Below are positions 42,476-51,671 of a stretch of DNA of 64,000 nucleotides, in pieces. Made by a program: the position numbers and the translations under genes. Below the pieces are notes generated by a model. That model made no database searches. It worked only from the letters and a program-made list of their open reading frames with translations, and had not been told where the DNA came from. The stretch is from the NCBI GenBank assembly GCA_964581465.1, contig CAZOOP010000006.1, positions 28,830 through 92,829 of the forward strand, given 5' to 3'. How positions within the stretch are numbered: position 1 is the stretch's first letter; every line of letters begins with the position of its first letter. Source of the stretch: WJMB01 sp964581465 (lineage in GTDB: Bacteria > RBG-13-66-14).

Positions 42476-43285
42476 CTACATCACACAGAACTCGATCCGC
42501 TCCCGGCTGTAAGTAGGCGTTGGCACCTCTGCGAATCCCAGCCCCAGCGTCTCGGCGACGGCGTCCGCCCCGCGCGCCAGGCAGCGGCCGGGCACCTCGA
42601 AGGAAGCCGGCGTGACGTTCTTCTCGGGCAGGTAGAGCATCTCGACGAAGCTCTTCCGCTCGCCGTTGATACCGCTGTTGGAGATTGGGGGCACAAGGCT
42701 TCTAGCCAAAGAGCGCTCCCCGCCAAGCTCACTCAATCGTGCGGTGTACTGCGCAGCGGTACGATTGTCGGGGTCTTTATTCAGGATAAAGAGCAGTAAG
42801 GCTCCTCGCCAAGCGGCTAGATCAGACCAGAAAGCATCGAGCCTATTTCCTCGTAACTCTCCAAGTAGATTATAGGGATCTAACAGAACCAGTTGGGGTG
42901 GGGGCTGTTGTGATGGTATCCCTTCCAGCGCTCTGTAGCCATCGTTGTCTATGGGAGGCACGATTGTATAGCCAGCTTGTTGTAATGCGTTGCGCTTATT
43001 GGCATCCTTATCGAAGCAATGAATGTTGGATTTCGGTATGAAGCGTTCGGCTAGACGCGTGCTCCCCAGATAACGGCCCCGAGACAACGCATCGGACTGG
43101 GCCTCCCGCAGGCGCAAATCGGCGGGCGCCGCCAGTATTCTTTCTCGCACCGCTCTCACGGCTTCGTATTCAGGTTTGCCCGCGAAGGGATCGCAGAAAC
43201 AGCCGCCTTCGGGCAGCCAATCCAGACAGCGCAGCAGCCATTCGTGCTTGATCAGGTCGCCGGCGTTACCAGCATCATATCGCAT
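42476..43285 (-). CDS. RlmJ-like SAM-dependent methyltransferase
   Basis: The 269-residue protein starts MRYDAGNAGDLIKHEWLLRC, near the (H/Y)AGNxxDxxKH start of RlmJ-type 23S rRNA A2030 methyltransferases. A first-strand motif follows (CFCDPFAGKPEY) and a catalytic-type LLDPYNLL near residue 150, in place of the DPPY of RlmJ. Similarity is partial and the exact substrate unknown. AAAGGGG 5 bases ahead of ATG 43285 decides the start over ATG 43300. It sits alone between the tRNA and a Y element with composition a little lower in GC in its middle, which may indicate acquisition. Confidence 0.6.
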   Translation of the reverse strand: MRYDAGNAGDLIKHEWLLRCLDWLPEGGCFCDPFAGKPEYEAVRAVRERILAAPADLRLREAQSDALSRGRYLGSTRLAERFIPKSNIHCFDKDANKRNALQQAGYTIVPPIDNDGYRALEGIPSQQPPPQLVLLDPYNLLGELRGNRLDAFWSDLAAWRGALLLFILNKDPDNRTAAQYTARLSELGGERSLARSLVPPISNSGINGERKSFVEMLYLPEKNVTPASFEVPGRCLARGADAVAETLGLGFAEVPTPTYSRERIEFCVM

Positions 43286-43365
43286 CGGATCCCCTTTCAT
43301 ATGAGGTGTTTGTATTATCAGATAACCTACTGACGCATTGGGTCAATGCTTACCGGAAAGGAAAA

Positions 43366-43686
43366 GGCATTATGGAACGTGTTCGGACCAAATCACCGCC
43401 GGTATTGAAAGACTCGCCTAGCGGGTATTCGCTGCCCGGGTGCGTCCGTCTTTGATCCCGCTGCATTAATGCACGGTCTTGTTACTTGATAATGAGGCGG
43501 TTATGAGTCGGGTGGCAATCGGATCATCGTTACCTGCAAGCTACTAGGCAAGGTAAGCTATCCACCGAGCGCGCCCCCGGCAGCCGCCACATTTTAATTG
43601 CTGATAAGTGCTGGCTTATCAGCTGCTACACCTGTTTTATCAGCGGAATACAATCACAACCTGGTCCGAGCAGGGTAGGCGATCCC
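43366..43686 (+). mobile_element. Y element copy C with target duplication
   Basis: A 321-bp copy from GGCATTATGGAACGTG to GGGTAGGCGATCCC. Flanks AAGGAAAA (43358-43365) and AAGGAATA (43687-43694) agree at 7 of 8 bases. Its centre is the most diverged of the set. No coding content. Confidence 0.85.
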
Positions 43687-43693
43687 AAGGAAT

Positions 43694-43732
43694 AACGGGG
43701 ACCGATGGAGTTACCCATCTCCCCGCCCCGTT
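43694..43732 (-). terminator. Hairpin downstream of the amidase gene
   Basis: AACGGGG (43694-43700) and CCCCGTT (43726-43732) can pair around an imperfect inner stem. On the minus strand it ends with TTATTCC. Plausible for the amidase-hslV operon. Confidence 0.5.
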
Positions 43733-43759
43733 TGCTGAAAAGGTTGTTCCAGACCGCCC

Positions 43760-44908
43760 TCACTCCATCAGCCCCCGCTCGTACTCCTCCTTGAACCTGG
43801 CAATCCCCCGGTAGATCGCATAGGCCGCCTCGTGCTGATAGGCCGGGTCGATCAGCAGAGCCTCCTCGGTCTCATTGGTCAGAAAGCCCACCTCGACGAG
43901 GATCGAGGGCATCTGCGCCTCGCGCATCACGTGGAAGTTGGCCTGCTTGACGCCGCGGTCGAAGCAGCCCAGGTAATCCAGCAGGGATTCCTGGACGCAG
44001 TTGGCCAGGCGCTGGCTCTCCTCGAGGTACTCGTTCTGGATCAGCGAACCCAGGATCAGGGAGAGCTCATCTCCGGCGGCCTCGGGGGGCAGGTCGGGGT
44101 CCAGGGCGAAGTCGGCGTTCTCGAGCTGGGCCAGGGCCCGGGCCTCGGTGTTCTGGGCCTCGGCCAGGTAAAAGGTCTCGGCGCCGTGGGCGTGGGTGTT
44201 GGAGTGGCCGTTCAAGTGGATGGAGATGAAGAGGTCGGCGTCGGCCCGGTTGGCCATCAGCATCCGTCCGGAGAGGCCGATGGTGGTGTCGGCGGATCGG
44301 GTGAGGATGACCTCGAGGCCCAGGTGGTGTTCGAGCATCCGGGCCAGGTAGAGGCTGATCGGCAGGACCTCGTGCTTCTCGTAGTTGCGGCCGCTCCAGG
44401 AGCCCGTGCCGATGTGCTCACCGCCGTGGCCGGGGTCGATCACCACGCGGCGGATGCGCAGGCGCTCGAAGTTGGCGTCGGGGATCAGTTCGTTGGGATT
44501 CGTCCCGTAGAGGTCGCCGATCTCGAGACGGTATTCCTCGCCGTGACGCTCGGCGTGGTAGGAGTACTCACCGGGCCAGAGCAGCACTCGCAGCTCGCAG
44601 CCCGGTCGGTCGCGGCGCGGGCGCAGCAGGACGCGGTCGACGAAGCCCACCCCGCGCTCCTCACTGAAGCCCTCGGGCGACTCCGGGGCGGGTAGGTCGA
44701 GGACAAGAGCGCTGCCGCTCTGTCGAACGGCCAGGCCGTCGAGACCGGGGATGGAGCCCTCGACGACGGTGAGCCGGCCCTCGTTGTAGACCTCGATCTC
44801 CGGTCCCTCGGTGAAGACCACCTCACCGGAGATGACCTCGCCCACGGGCTCAGGAGGCTCGGCAAGTACGATGGGAACGATCAGCAGCAGGGGGAGCAGG
44901 CGGCGCAT
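43760..44908 (-). CDS. N-acetylmuramoyl-L-alanine amidase (Amidase_3)
   Basis: A 382-residue protein with a signal peptide (MRRLLPLLLIVPIVLA), an AMIN-like beta region to about 150 and a zinc amidase domain after it. Zinc ligands and catalytic Glu are visible: IDPGHGG, a Glu in NYEKHEV, SIHLNGH and LVEVGFLTN. It cuts the bond between muramic acid and the stem peptide in the periplasm. The insertion between SIHLNGH and the last motif is longer than in minimal amidases (residues 240-300), as in AmiA/B/C-type regulated enzymes. It overlaps nothing and starts 3 bases past hslV. Confidence 0.92.
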   Translation of the reverse strand: MRRLLPLLLIVPIVLAEPPEPVGEVISGEVVFTEGPEIEVYNEGRLTVVEGSIPGLDGLAVRQSGSALVLDLPAPESPEGFSEERGVGFVDRVLLRPRRDRPGCELRVLLWPGEYSYHAERHGEEYRLEIGDLYGTNPNELIPDANFERLRIRRVVIDPGHGGEHIGTGSWSGRNYEKHEVLPISLYLARMLEHHLGLEVILTRSADTTIGLSGRMLMANRADADLFISIHLNGHSNTHAHGAETFYLAEAQNTEARALAQLENADFALDPDLPPEAAGDELSLILGSLIQNEYLEESQRLANCVQESLLDYLGCFDRGVKQANFHVMREAQMPSILVEVGFLTNETEEALLIDPAYQHEAAYAIYRGIARFKEEYERGLME

Positions 44909-44911
44909 GGT

Positions 44912-45451
44912 TTACTTCTCCAGCTCCAGGACGGTCACGTTGTCGTTGGTGTAGATGCAGATCTCGGCGGCGATGCGCAGGGCCTTCTCGGCGACGCTGT
45001 GAGCGTCGAGGTCGGTGTTGGCGAGCAGCGCCCGGGCGGCGGCGCGGGCGTATCCCGAGCCCGAGCCCACCGCGGCGACATCGTCGTCCGGGGTGATCAC
45101 CTCGCCGGAGCCGGAAACCAGCAGGGTCTCCTCGGCGTCGGCCACCAGCAACAGGGCCTCCAAGCGGCGCAGATACTTGTCGGTCCGCCACTGCTTGGCC
45201 AACTCGACGGCGGCCTTGGCCAGGCTGCCCGGGTAGTCGGTGATCATCGTCTCGAACTTCTCGAAGAGCGTCAGGGCGTCGGCCACGCCGCCGGCGAAAC
45301 CGGCCAGCACCTTGCCCTTGTTGAGGGTGCGGACCTTGACGGCGCCGCCCTTGAGCACGCTGTCGCCCAAGGTGACCTGGCCGTCGCCGGCGATGGCCAC
45401 CCGGCCGTCGCGGCGCACGCAGAGGACGGTGGTGGCGCGCAGATTCTGCAT
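44912..45451 (-). CDS. hslV: ATP-dependent protease peptidase subunit HslV
   Basis: The 179-residue product has the HslV core: a short leader MQNLRA ahead of the catalytic Thr-Thr (TTVLCVRRDG), GDGQVTLGD, GFAGGVADALTLFEKFE and GSGSGYA. The propeptide of six residues must be removed to free Thr7, as in several other HslV proteins. It is the peptidase ring of the two-part HslUV protease. HslU, which usually follows, is not here; the amidase gene takes its place 3 bases downstream, so HslU must be encoded elsewhere. Confidence 0.95.
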   Translation of the reverse strand: MQNLRATTVLCVRRDGRVAIAGDGQVTLGDSVLKGGAVKVRTLNKGKVLAGFAGGVADALTLFEKFETMITDYPGSLAKAAVELAKQWRTDKYLRRLEALLLVADAEETLLVSGSGEVITPDDDVAAVGSGSGYARAAARALLANTDLDAHSVAEKALRIAAEICIYTNDNVTVLELEK

Positions 45452-45856
45452 GGGGTTCCCGTCGGTTGGAGTGCGGGATTATTCTACCACAGGCGGGGAA
45501 GGCCCATTAACCCGGGTGACGGGGTCGGTGAATGCAGGGCGGGAATGCTAATCCCCGCCGGATCATCTCACGACACTGAACCTTTGATTGTTGCTGTGAG
45601 CTGCTGCGAGTGATTCGCCCTTGATGCCCGCCTTGCTGAAAGCTTCAACTCGACAAAGCGCTCGGTTGATCACAAGGCTTGGAACAAGCAATAGACTGCC
45701 GGGTTATTGTCGTTGTCTGGTTTTGGCCGCCGGATCAATCGTCGGGATAATCTTCTTGCCGGCAATTCACGACACCAAACATAGGAGAAACATAATGCCA
45801 CACTACGACTGCCGGGTCTGCCGGGCCATCACGGCAAGGTGGGCTATGATGCGCGG
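45452..45856. other. Gap without a recognised gene
   Basis: About 400 bases before Y copy G. An ATG at 45795 with AGGAG ahead opens a short frame (CRVCR near its start) that runs into the element; no family fits and I do not call it. Confidence 0.4.
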
Positions 45857-46177
45857 GGGATCGTATACCCAGTTTGGACCAAGGTGCGATTGTTATCGGC
45901 TGATGATGAGCGGTTATCCTCAGATGTACCCGTCATTTGTCAGCAGATAAGAAAGTGGCGGCGAAAAGGGCTGCTCGGAGAATAACACCCCCTGCCGATT
46001 TACTTGCGGATAACGATCATTCATTTGTCACTCGACTCATAGCTGCTTCATTATCAGGCAACAAGACTGTGCATACTTTCAGCGGGGGCAATGCCGGACG
46101 AACCCAATCAGTGATCGACTGCTCGGTGAACCTTCCAATATCGGCCCTGACTTGGTCCGAACTCGTTCCAAGATGCC
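45857..46177 (-). mobile_element. Y element copy G, reverse orientation
   Basis: A 321-bp copy from GGGATCGTATACCC to CGTTCCAAGATGCC, i.e. the same element turned round. The flanking 8-mers do not match. The inner end GATTGTTATCGG matches the complement of the other copies. Confidence 0.8.
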
Positions 46178-46210
46178 TTCGTTTTCAACATCACCAACGA
46201 TCTACGACAA

Positions 46211-46234
46211 GGGCGGGGATTCAGATCCCCGCCC
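46211..46234 (-). terminator. Hairpin downstream of frr
   Basis: GGGCGGGGAT / ATCCCCGCCC, 10-bp stem with loop TCAG; on the minus strand it is followed by TTGTCG. Likely end of the rplM-to-frr block. Confidence 0.65.
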
Positions 46235-46270
46235 CGTCAACGGACTACTCGCGCGACCCGCCTGGGCGGG

Positions 46271-46828
46271 CTAGACCTCCATGATCTCCTCGATCTTGCC
46301 GTCGACGATCTTGTCGATGTTGTTGGAGTGCTCGTCGGTGTAGTCCTGGACAACGTCTTGGAGCCGCTTGCTCTCGTCCTCGGAGAGGTCGCCCTTCTTG
46401 GCGGCTTTCTTGAGCATCTCGTTGGCGTCGCGGCGGACGTTGCGCAGGGAGACCTTGCCCTCCTCGGCCAGGCTCTTGGCGACCTTGACCAGCTCCTTGC
46501 GGCGGTCCTCGGTCAGCTTGGGGAAGGGCAGGCGGATGACCACGCCGTCGGCGTTGGGCGTGATGCCCAGGTCGCTTTGCTGGATGGCCTTGACGATGTT
46601 CTCGATGGCGTTCTTGTCCCAGGGCTGGATCATGATCATCCGCGGCTCGGGGACGGAGATCGTGGCCATTTGATTGATCGGGGTCGGGTTGCCGTAGTAG
46701 TCGACGCGCAGCCCGTCGAGGATGGCCGGGTTGGCGCGGCCGGTGCGGATGGCCCGCAGGTCGCGCTGAGTGGCCTCGACGGACTTGTCCATCTTCTTTT
46801 TATATTCTTCGAGCAGCGGTTCGTTCAT
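46271..46828 (-). CDS. frr: Ribosome recycling factor
   Basis: The 185-residue product is standard RRF: RTGRANPAILDGLRVDYYGN, TPINQMATISVPE, AIQQSDLGITPNADG and RKELVKVAKSLAEEGKVSLR (in part). With EF-G it splits post-termination ribosomes. GAGGAGCACCG before ATG 46828 gives a good ribosome site. A TATAAT lies upstream at 46928-46933 (minus strand) and may be a private promoter. It closes the rpsB-tsf-pyrH-frr order. Confidence 0.97.
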   Translation of the reverse strand: MNEPLLEEYKKKMDKSVEATQRDLRAIRTGRANPAILDGLRVDYYGNPTPINQMATISVPEPRMIMIQPWDKNAIENIVKAIQQSDLGITPNADGVVIRLPFPKLTEDRRKELVKVAKSLAEEGKVSLRNVRRDANEMLKKAAKKGDLSEDESKRLQDVVQDYTDEHSNNIDKIVDGKIEEIMEV

Positions 46829-46977
46829 CGGTGCTCCTCTCGAGTCCACCGGCGACCCCGGAGGCGCGCGGGTTGCATGCTATGGTTGCGATGCTGAGTT
46901 GGGGGTGTTGGTCTGTCTCAAAGAAGTATTATAACATCCCCGGCGATGCTCTTCCACAATCGAGATGACACGCTGGA

Positions 46978-47706
46978 TCAGTCGGCGTCCTGCGGGCCGA
47001 TGACGGTGGCGAAGCCCGGTTCGGTGAGTGCTCGCAACGCCCCCCCGGTCACTCCGGCGTCGAAGACCCGGATCTCGACACCGCCGCCCCGGCAGAGCTC
47101 GACGGCCCCCAGGTCCATCACGCCCAGTCGCCGGTTGAGCACCTCGTCGTAACTCAAGCGCTCGTAACGCTCGGCTGCGGGGTCCTGGCGGGGATCGGCG
47201 GAGTAGACTCCGTCGACCTGGGTGGCCTTGAGGATGCAGTCGGCCTCGAGTTCACGGGCGCGCAGGGCCGAAGCGGTGTCGGTGGTGACGAAGGGCGCTC
47301 CGGTGCCGCCGCCGACGATGACCAGGCGGCCCTCGACGAGGTCCCGGCGTGCCTCGACGGCGCGATACTGGGGCGCTAGAGTGGTCACCGGCACCGCCGA
47401 GTAGGCCTGGACGGGAACCCCGGCCGCGCCCAGGGCGTCGCAGAGCGCCAGGGCGTTGATCACCGTGGCCAGCATCCCGGCGGAATCGGCCAGGACACGG
47501 TCGGCGAAGATGCAGCCTCTACCGCCGCGCAGCAGATTGCCCGCGCCGCAGACCACGGCGGTCTCGATGCCGGCGCCGCGCAGATCGGCCAGCTCATCGA
47601 CGATGAGTCCCAGGGCGTCGGCATCGAAGGGAGAAAAGCCCTCCTTCGAGCGGCCGCAAAGCCGTTCTCCGGAGAGCTTGACGATCACTCTTCGCGGGTG
47701 GAACAT
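46978..47706 (-). CDS. pyrH: UMP kinase
   Basis: A 242-residue amino-acid-kinase-fold protein: VIVKLSGERL at the start, AVVCGAGNLLRG, DSAGMLATVINALAL, GGGTGAPFVTTDTA, KATQVDGVYSADP and LGVMDLGAVELC. It phosphorylates UMP to UDP. The start at 47706 fits the family. It lies between tsf and frr in the usual order, with a 35-base gap to tsf. It shows the normal residues for UMP binding (Asp in DTA, Arg in NLLRG). Confidence 0.96.
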   Translation of the reverse strand: MFHPRRVIVKLSGERLCGRSKEGFSPFDADALGLIVDELADLRGAGIETAVVCGAGNLLRGGRGCIFADRVLADSAGMLATVINALALCDALGAAGVPVQAYSAVPVTTLAPQYRAVEARRDLVEGRLVIVGGGTGAPFVTTDTASALRARELEADCILKATQVDGVYSADPRQDPAAERYERLSYDEVLNRRLGVMDLGAVELCRGGGVEIRVFDAGVTGGALRALTEPGFATVIGPQDAD

Positions 47707-47741
47707 GGTTCCCGCCGAGTCCTCATTGTGGGATCGAGCCG

Positions 47742-48353
47742 TTAGCGGCCCAGTTCGTAACGGGTGAAGCGGGCGACCTCGATGTTCTCGCCCAGCTTGG
47801 CGATGTTCTCTTTGATGAAGTCGCGGACGGTGCGGTCCTTGTTCTCGGGCTGGTTGCGCACGTAAATTTGCTCGAGGAGCGTCTTCTCCTTGAGGAACTT
47901 GCCGATGCGCCCCTCGACCATCCTGTCGACGATCTTCTCGGGCTTGCCCGACTCCAGGGCCTGTTCGCGCAGTACGCGGCGCTCCTGCTCCAGCATCTCT
48001 TCGGGGAACTCGCTTTCGTCGACGGCCACCGGGGCCATCGCCGCGATCTGCAGGCAGAGGTTGTTGGCCAGGGCCTTGAAGTCATCGGTGCGGGCGACGA
48101 AGTCGGTCTCGCAGCGCAGCTCGAGCAGCACGCCCAGCTTGTCGCCGGCGTGGATATAGGAATGGACGATGCCCTCGCCGGCCTCGCGGCCCGACTTTTT
48201 GGCCGCCTTGGCCAGACCCTTGACCCGCAGGAACTCGACGGCCTTCTCTTCGTCGCCGCCGGTCTCCTGGAGGGCCTTCTTACAATCGACGATGCCGGCG
48301 CCGGTCTTCTTGCGCAGCGCCATCACCTGTTTGGCGGGAATCTCTTCTGCCAT
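47742..48353 (-). CDS. tsf: Translation elongation factor Ts
   Basis: A 203-residue, short EF-Ts. The N-terminal UBA-like helices (VMALRKKTGAGIVDCKKALQ, in part) and the TDFVAR motif that contacts EF-Tu are intact (RCETDFVART). It promotes GDP release from EF-Tu. The length is like the compact EF-Ts of Thermus rather than the 280-residue E. coli form, with the second half of the dimerisation domain reduced. Start at ATG 48353. It follows rpsB after 13 bases. Confidence 0.96.
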   Translation of the reverse strand: MAEEIPAKQVMALRKKTGAGIVDCKKALQETGGDEEKAVEFLRVKGLAKAAKKSGREAGEGIVHSYIHAGDKLGVLLELRCETDFVARTDDFKALANNLCLQIAAMAPVAVDESEFPEEMLEQERRVLREQALESGKPEKIVDRMVEGRIGKFLKEKTLLEQIYVRNQPENKDRTVRDFIKENIAKLGENIEVARFTRYELGR

Positions 48354-48366
48354 GCTACCGCTCCTG

Positions 48367-49146
48367 TTAAGCTTTATCGGCCGTAGCCGTTTGTTTATCC
48401 TGCTTGTCGGCTTGATCGTCGGATTCGCTGTCTGGTTCGTCGAAGGGCACCTCACCGCCGCTGGCGGCGGCCTGACCCTCGAGGGCGGCGTCGGCGATCG
48501 CCTGGGTGACCAACTGGATGCCGCGGATGGCGTCGTCGTTGCCCGGGATTGGGAAGTCCAGTTCGTCGGGATCGCAGTTGGTGTCGGCGATGGCGATGAT
48601 GGGTATCCCCAGGCGGTTGGCCTCGCGCACGGCGATGTTCTCGCGCTTGGGGTCGACGATGAACAGGGCGTCGGGCACCCGGCGCATCTCGCGGAAGCCC
48701 TGGTGCAGGCTGAGCAGCTTATCGTAGCGCTTGTTGATCATCGTGCGCTCTTTCTTGGAGAGCACGGTGAAGCGGTCCGAGTTGATCAGTTGCTCGAGCT
48801 CGTCCAGGCGCTGCAGGTTGCCCTTGATGGTGCGGTAGTTGGTCAGGGTGCCGCCGAGCCAGCGCTTGTTGACGTAGAACATCCCGCAGCGCTTGGCCTC
48901 GTTCTTGACAGTGGTCTGGGCCTGACGCTTGGTGCCGACGAAGATCAGCTTGCCGCCGACGGCCGAGGTCCGGGTGACGTATTCGCAGGCCTTGCGCAGG
49001 TTCTGCGCCGACTTCTGCAGGTCGATGATGTAGATACCGTTGCGCTCACCATAGATGTAGCGCTTCATCTTGGGGTTCCATCGCCGGGTCTGGTGGCCGA
49101 AGTGTATCCCGGCCTCCAGCATGGCGCGGACGCTTATCTTGGGCAT
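48367..49146 (-). CDS. rpsB: 30S ribosomal protein uS2
   Basis: The 259-residue product matches S2: MLEAGIHFGHQTRRWNPKMK, IYGERNGIYIIDLQKS, FVGTKRQAQTTVKNEAKRCG (in parts), YVNKRWLGGTLTNYRTI and PDALFIVDPKRENIAVREA (in part). The C-terminal 40 residues are an acidic, Asp/Gln/Lys-rich tail, longer than in E. coli. It heads the rpsB-tsf-pyrH-frr row, about 140 bases from rpsI, where the leader may carry S2 autoregulation; I cannot see a clear structure. Confidence 0.97.
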   Translation of the reverse strand: MPKISVRAMLEAGIHFGHQTRRWNPKMKRYIYGERNGIYIIDLQKSAQNLRKACEYVTRTSAVGGKLIFVGTKRQAQTTVKNEAKRCGMFYVNKRWLGGTLTNYRTIKGNLQRLDELEQLINSDRFTVLSKKERTMINKRYDKLLSLHQGFREMRRVPDALFIVDPKRENIAVREANRLGIPIIAIADTNCDPDELDFPIPGNDDAIRGIQLVTQAIADAALEGQAAASGGEVPFDEPDSESDDQADKQDKQTATADKA

Positions 49147-49288
49147 GGTGCTCCTCTTTCGCGTTTAGGCCTCCACCGTCGTCATCTCGGCCGCTCCACC
49201 GGAACACTGGTCCGGCAACGCGGAGGACCGATCGGACGGTGTGTGTGATGGGGCTCCGGAGGGAGCCGGTGGTACCGCGTAAAACGGT

Positions 49289-49684
49289 TTAACGCTTGGA
49301 GAACTGGAAGCGGGCGCGGGCGCCGCGGCGACCGTACTTCTTGCGCTCCTTGGAACGTGGGTCGCGACGCAGCAGGCCCCCGTCCTTGAGCACGCCGCGC
49401 AGCTCGGGGTCGTAGGTTTCCAGGGCGCGGGCGATGCCCAACAGCATCGCGTCGGCCTGGCCGGTCAGTCCGCCGCCGGTCAGGTTGGCGTGGATGTCGA
49501 AGCGGTCAGCGGCCTCGACGGTCTCCAGGGGTCGGCGCACCGCCTTCTGCCAGCACAGGCGCGGGAAGTAGTCCTCGAGCTCGCGCCCGTTGCAAATAAT
49601 GCGGCCGGAGCCCTGAACCATCTTGATCCGGGCGATGGAGGTCTTGCGGCGACCCGTGGCCCAGATTTCACTGCTCTCAGTCAT
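49289..49684 (-). CDS. rpsI: 30S ribosomal protein uS9
   Basis: A 131-residue S9: ATGRRKTSIARIKMVQGSG, NGRELEDYFPR, GGGLTGQADAMLLGIARAL and the tail KERKKYGRRGARARFQFSKR (in part). The C-terminal SKR that reaches the decoding site tRNA is present. ATG 49684 is chosen because AGGAG lies 6 bases ahead; a GTG at 49687 is closer. It starts 24 bases after rplM. Confidence 0.97.
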   Translation of the reverse strand: MTESSEIWATGRRKTSIARIKMVQGSGRIICNGRELEDYFPRLCWQKAVRRPLETVEAADRFDIHANLTGGGLTGQADAMLLGIARALETYDPELRGVLKDGGLLRRDPRSKERKKYGRRGARARFQFSKR

Positions 49685-49708
49685 CACTAACTCCTAAAGA
49701 AACGTTGA

Positions 49709-50143
49709 TCAGCTTTCCAGGCTCAGCTCTTCGGGCCGCTGGGCCTGGTGGTTGTGCTCGGATCCGGCGAAGACGCGCAGGCGCTTGGCCATCTTGGCGG
49801 CCAGACGGTTCTTGGGCAGCATACCCTTGACCGCCCAGTGCACGGCGCGCTCCGGGTACTTCTCCATCACCTCGTCGTAGGACTGTTCCTTGATACCGCC
49901 GGGATAACCCGAGTAGCTGTAGTGGACCTTCTGGGTCAGCTTGTTGCCGGTCAGCTTGACCGCGGCGGCGTTGACGACGATGACGAAGTCACCGTCGTCG
50001 AGGTGGGGTGACCAGGTCGGCTTGTGCTTGCCGGAAAGCACCTGGGCCACGCGGGTGGCCAGGCGGCCCAGGGGCACATCGGCGGCGTCGACGACGAACC
50101 ACTTGCGCTCGACCTCGGCTTGCTTCTGATGATAGGTGGCCAT
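49709..50143 (-). CDS. rplM: 50S ribosomal protein uL13
   Basis: A 144-residue L13 with KWFVVDAADVPLGRLATRVA, VVNAAAVKLTGNKLTQKVHY (in parts), GYPGGIKEQSYDEVMEKYPE (in part), AVKGMLPKNRLAAKMAKRLR (in part) and VFAGSEHNHQAQRP. It assembles early on 23S rRNA. First gene of the rplM-rpsI pair, driven by the strong promoter at 50238-50266 with a leader of about 90 bases. Confidence 0.97.
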   Translation of the reverse strand: MATYHQKQAEVERKWFVVDAADVPLGRLATRVAQVLSGKHKPTWSPHLDDGDFVIVVNAAAVKLTGNKLTQKVHYSYSGYPGGIKEQSYDEVMEKYPERAVHWAVKGMLPKNRLAAKMAKRLRVFAGSEHNHQAQRPEELSLES

Positions 50144-50237
50144 CGGTATCGAATCCTTCTTCTGGACGTTCTATCGCATCGGCGTGGAGGCGCCGTGGCT
50201 TGATTGTTGGAAAAACCGTTCCGTAGAGCGGAAGGCG

Positions 50238-50266
50238 AGTATAGATAAGGGCGCCGCGCCTGTCAA
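50238..50266 (-). promoter_or_regulatory. Strong sigma-70-type promoter of rplM-rpsI
   Basis: On the minus strand TTGACA (50266-50261), exactly 17 bases, TATACT (50243-50238). Confidence 0.85.
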
Positions 50267-50464
50267 GCATTACCAGTGCCGGGATTCAACCCCGGACGCG
50301 CTGTGATTCGGTGGGCTAACAATTCGAAGGCGCCCGTGGGCCGCGGTACCGTCAGGAGGCCCTACAGCTATGCCGGTGAAGCTGCCGCGCCGTACCGTGA
50401 ATGGCTGTGGGGTTAGGACCGCCGACCCGGGATCGGCGGTCGGGTTGGGGTTTAACCGCAAGCG

Positions 50465-50493
50465 TTGAGAGCCGTCCGTCGCTTTGGTAAACT
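50465..50493 (+). promoter_or_regulatory. Sigma-70-type promoter of phoH
   Basis: TTGAGA (50465-50470), 17 bases, TAAACT (50488-50493). About 50-75 bases before the possible phoH starts. A hairpin GACCGCCGA / TCGGCGGTC sits just upstream at 50417-50441. Confidence 0.6.
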
Positions 50494-50567
50494 TAGCCGA
50501 ACGGTAGTCTCAACCGCTCCCAGCGCCCGAGGAGGCAGCCACGTCGAGGATCGCCAGTAAACTGCGC

Positions 50568-51566
<999 letters not shown>

Positions 51567-51640
51567 CACCGCTCCGGGTGAACGTCCGATCAAGCGACGA
51601 CCAAGCCGAGTATTCAGCAGATGCCTTTTCAGATAAAAGC

Positions 51641-51656
51641 GGACCCCGCGGGGTCC
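51641..51656. repeat. 16-bp perfect palindrome before fabG
   Basis: GGACCCCGCGGGGTCC is fully self-complementary and ends 15 bases before the fabG start, next to its ribosome site. It could be a weak terminator or an operator. Confidence 0.55.
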
Positions 51657-51671
51657 CAGGGAGGAATGAGG

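Noticed and set aside
45795..45950. Short frame with CRVCR and an AGGAG ahead
   Set aside because: Runs into a Y element and ends there; no protein family fits.
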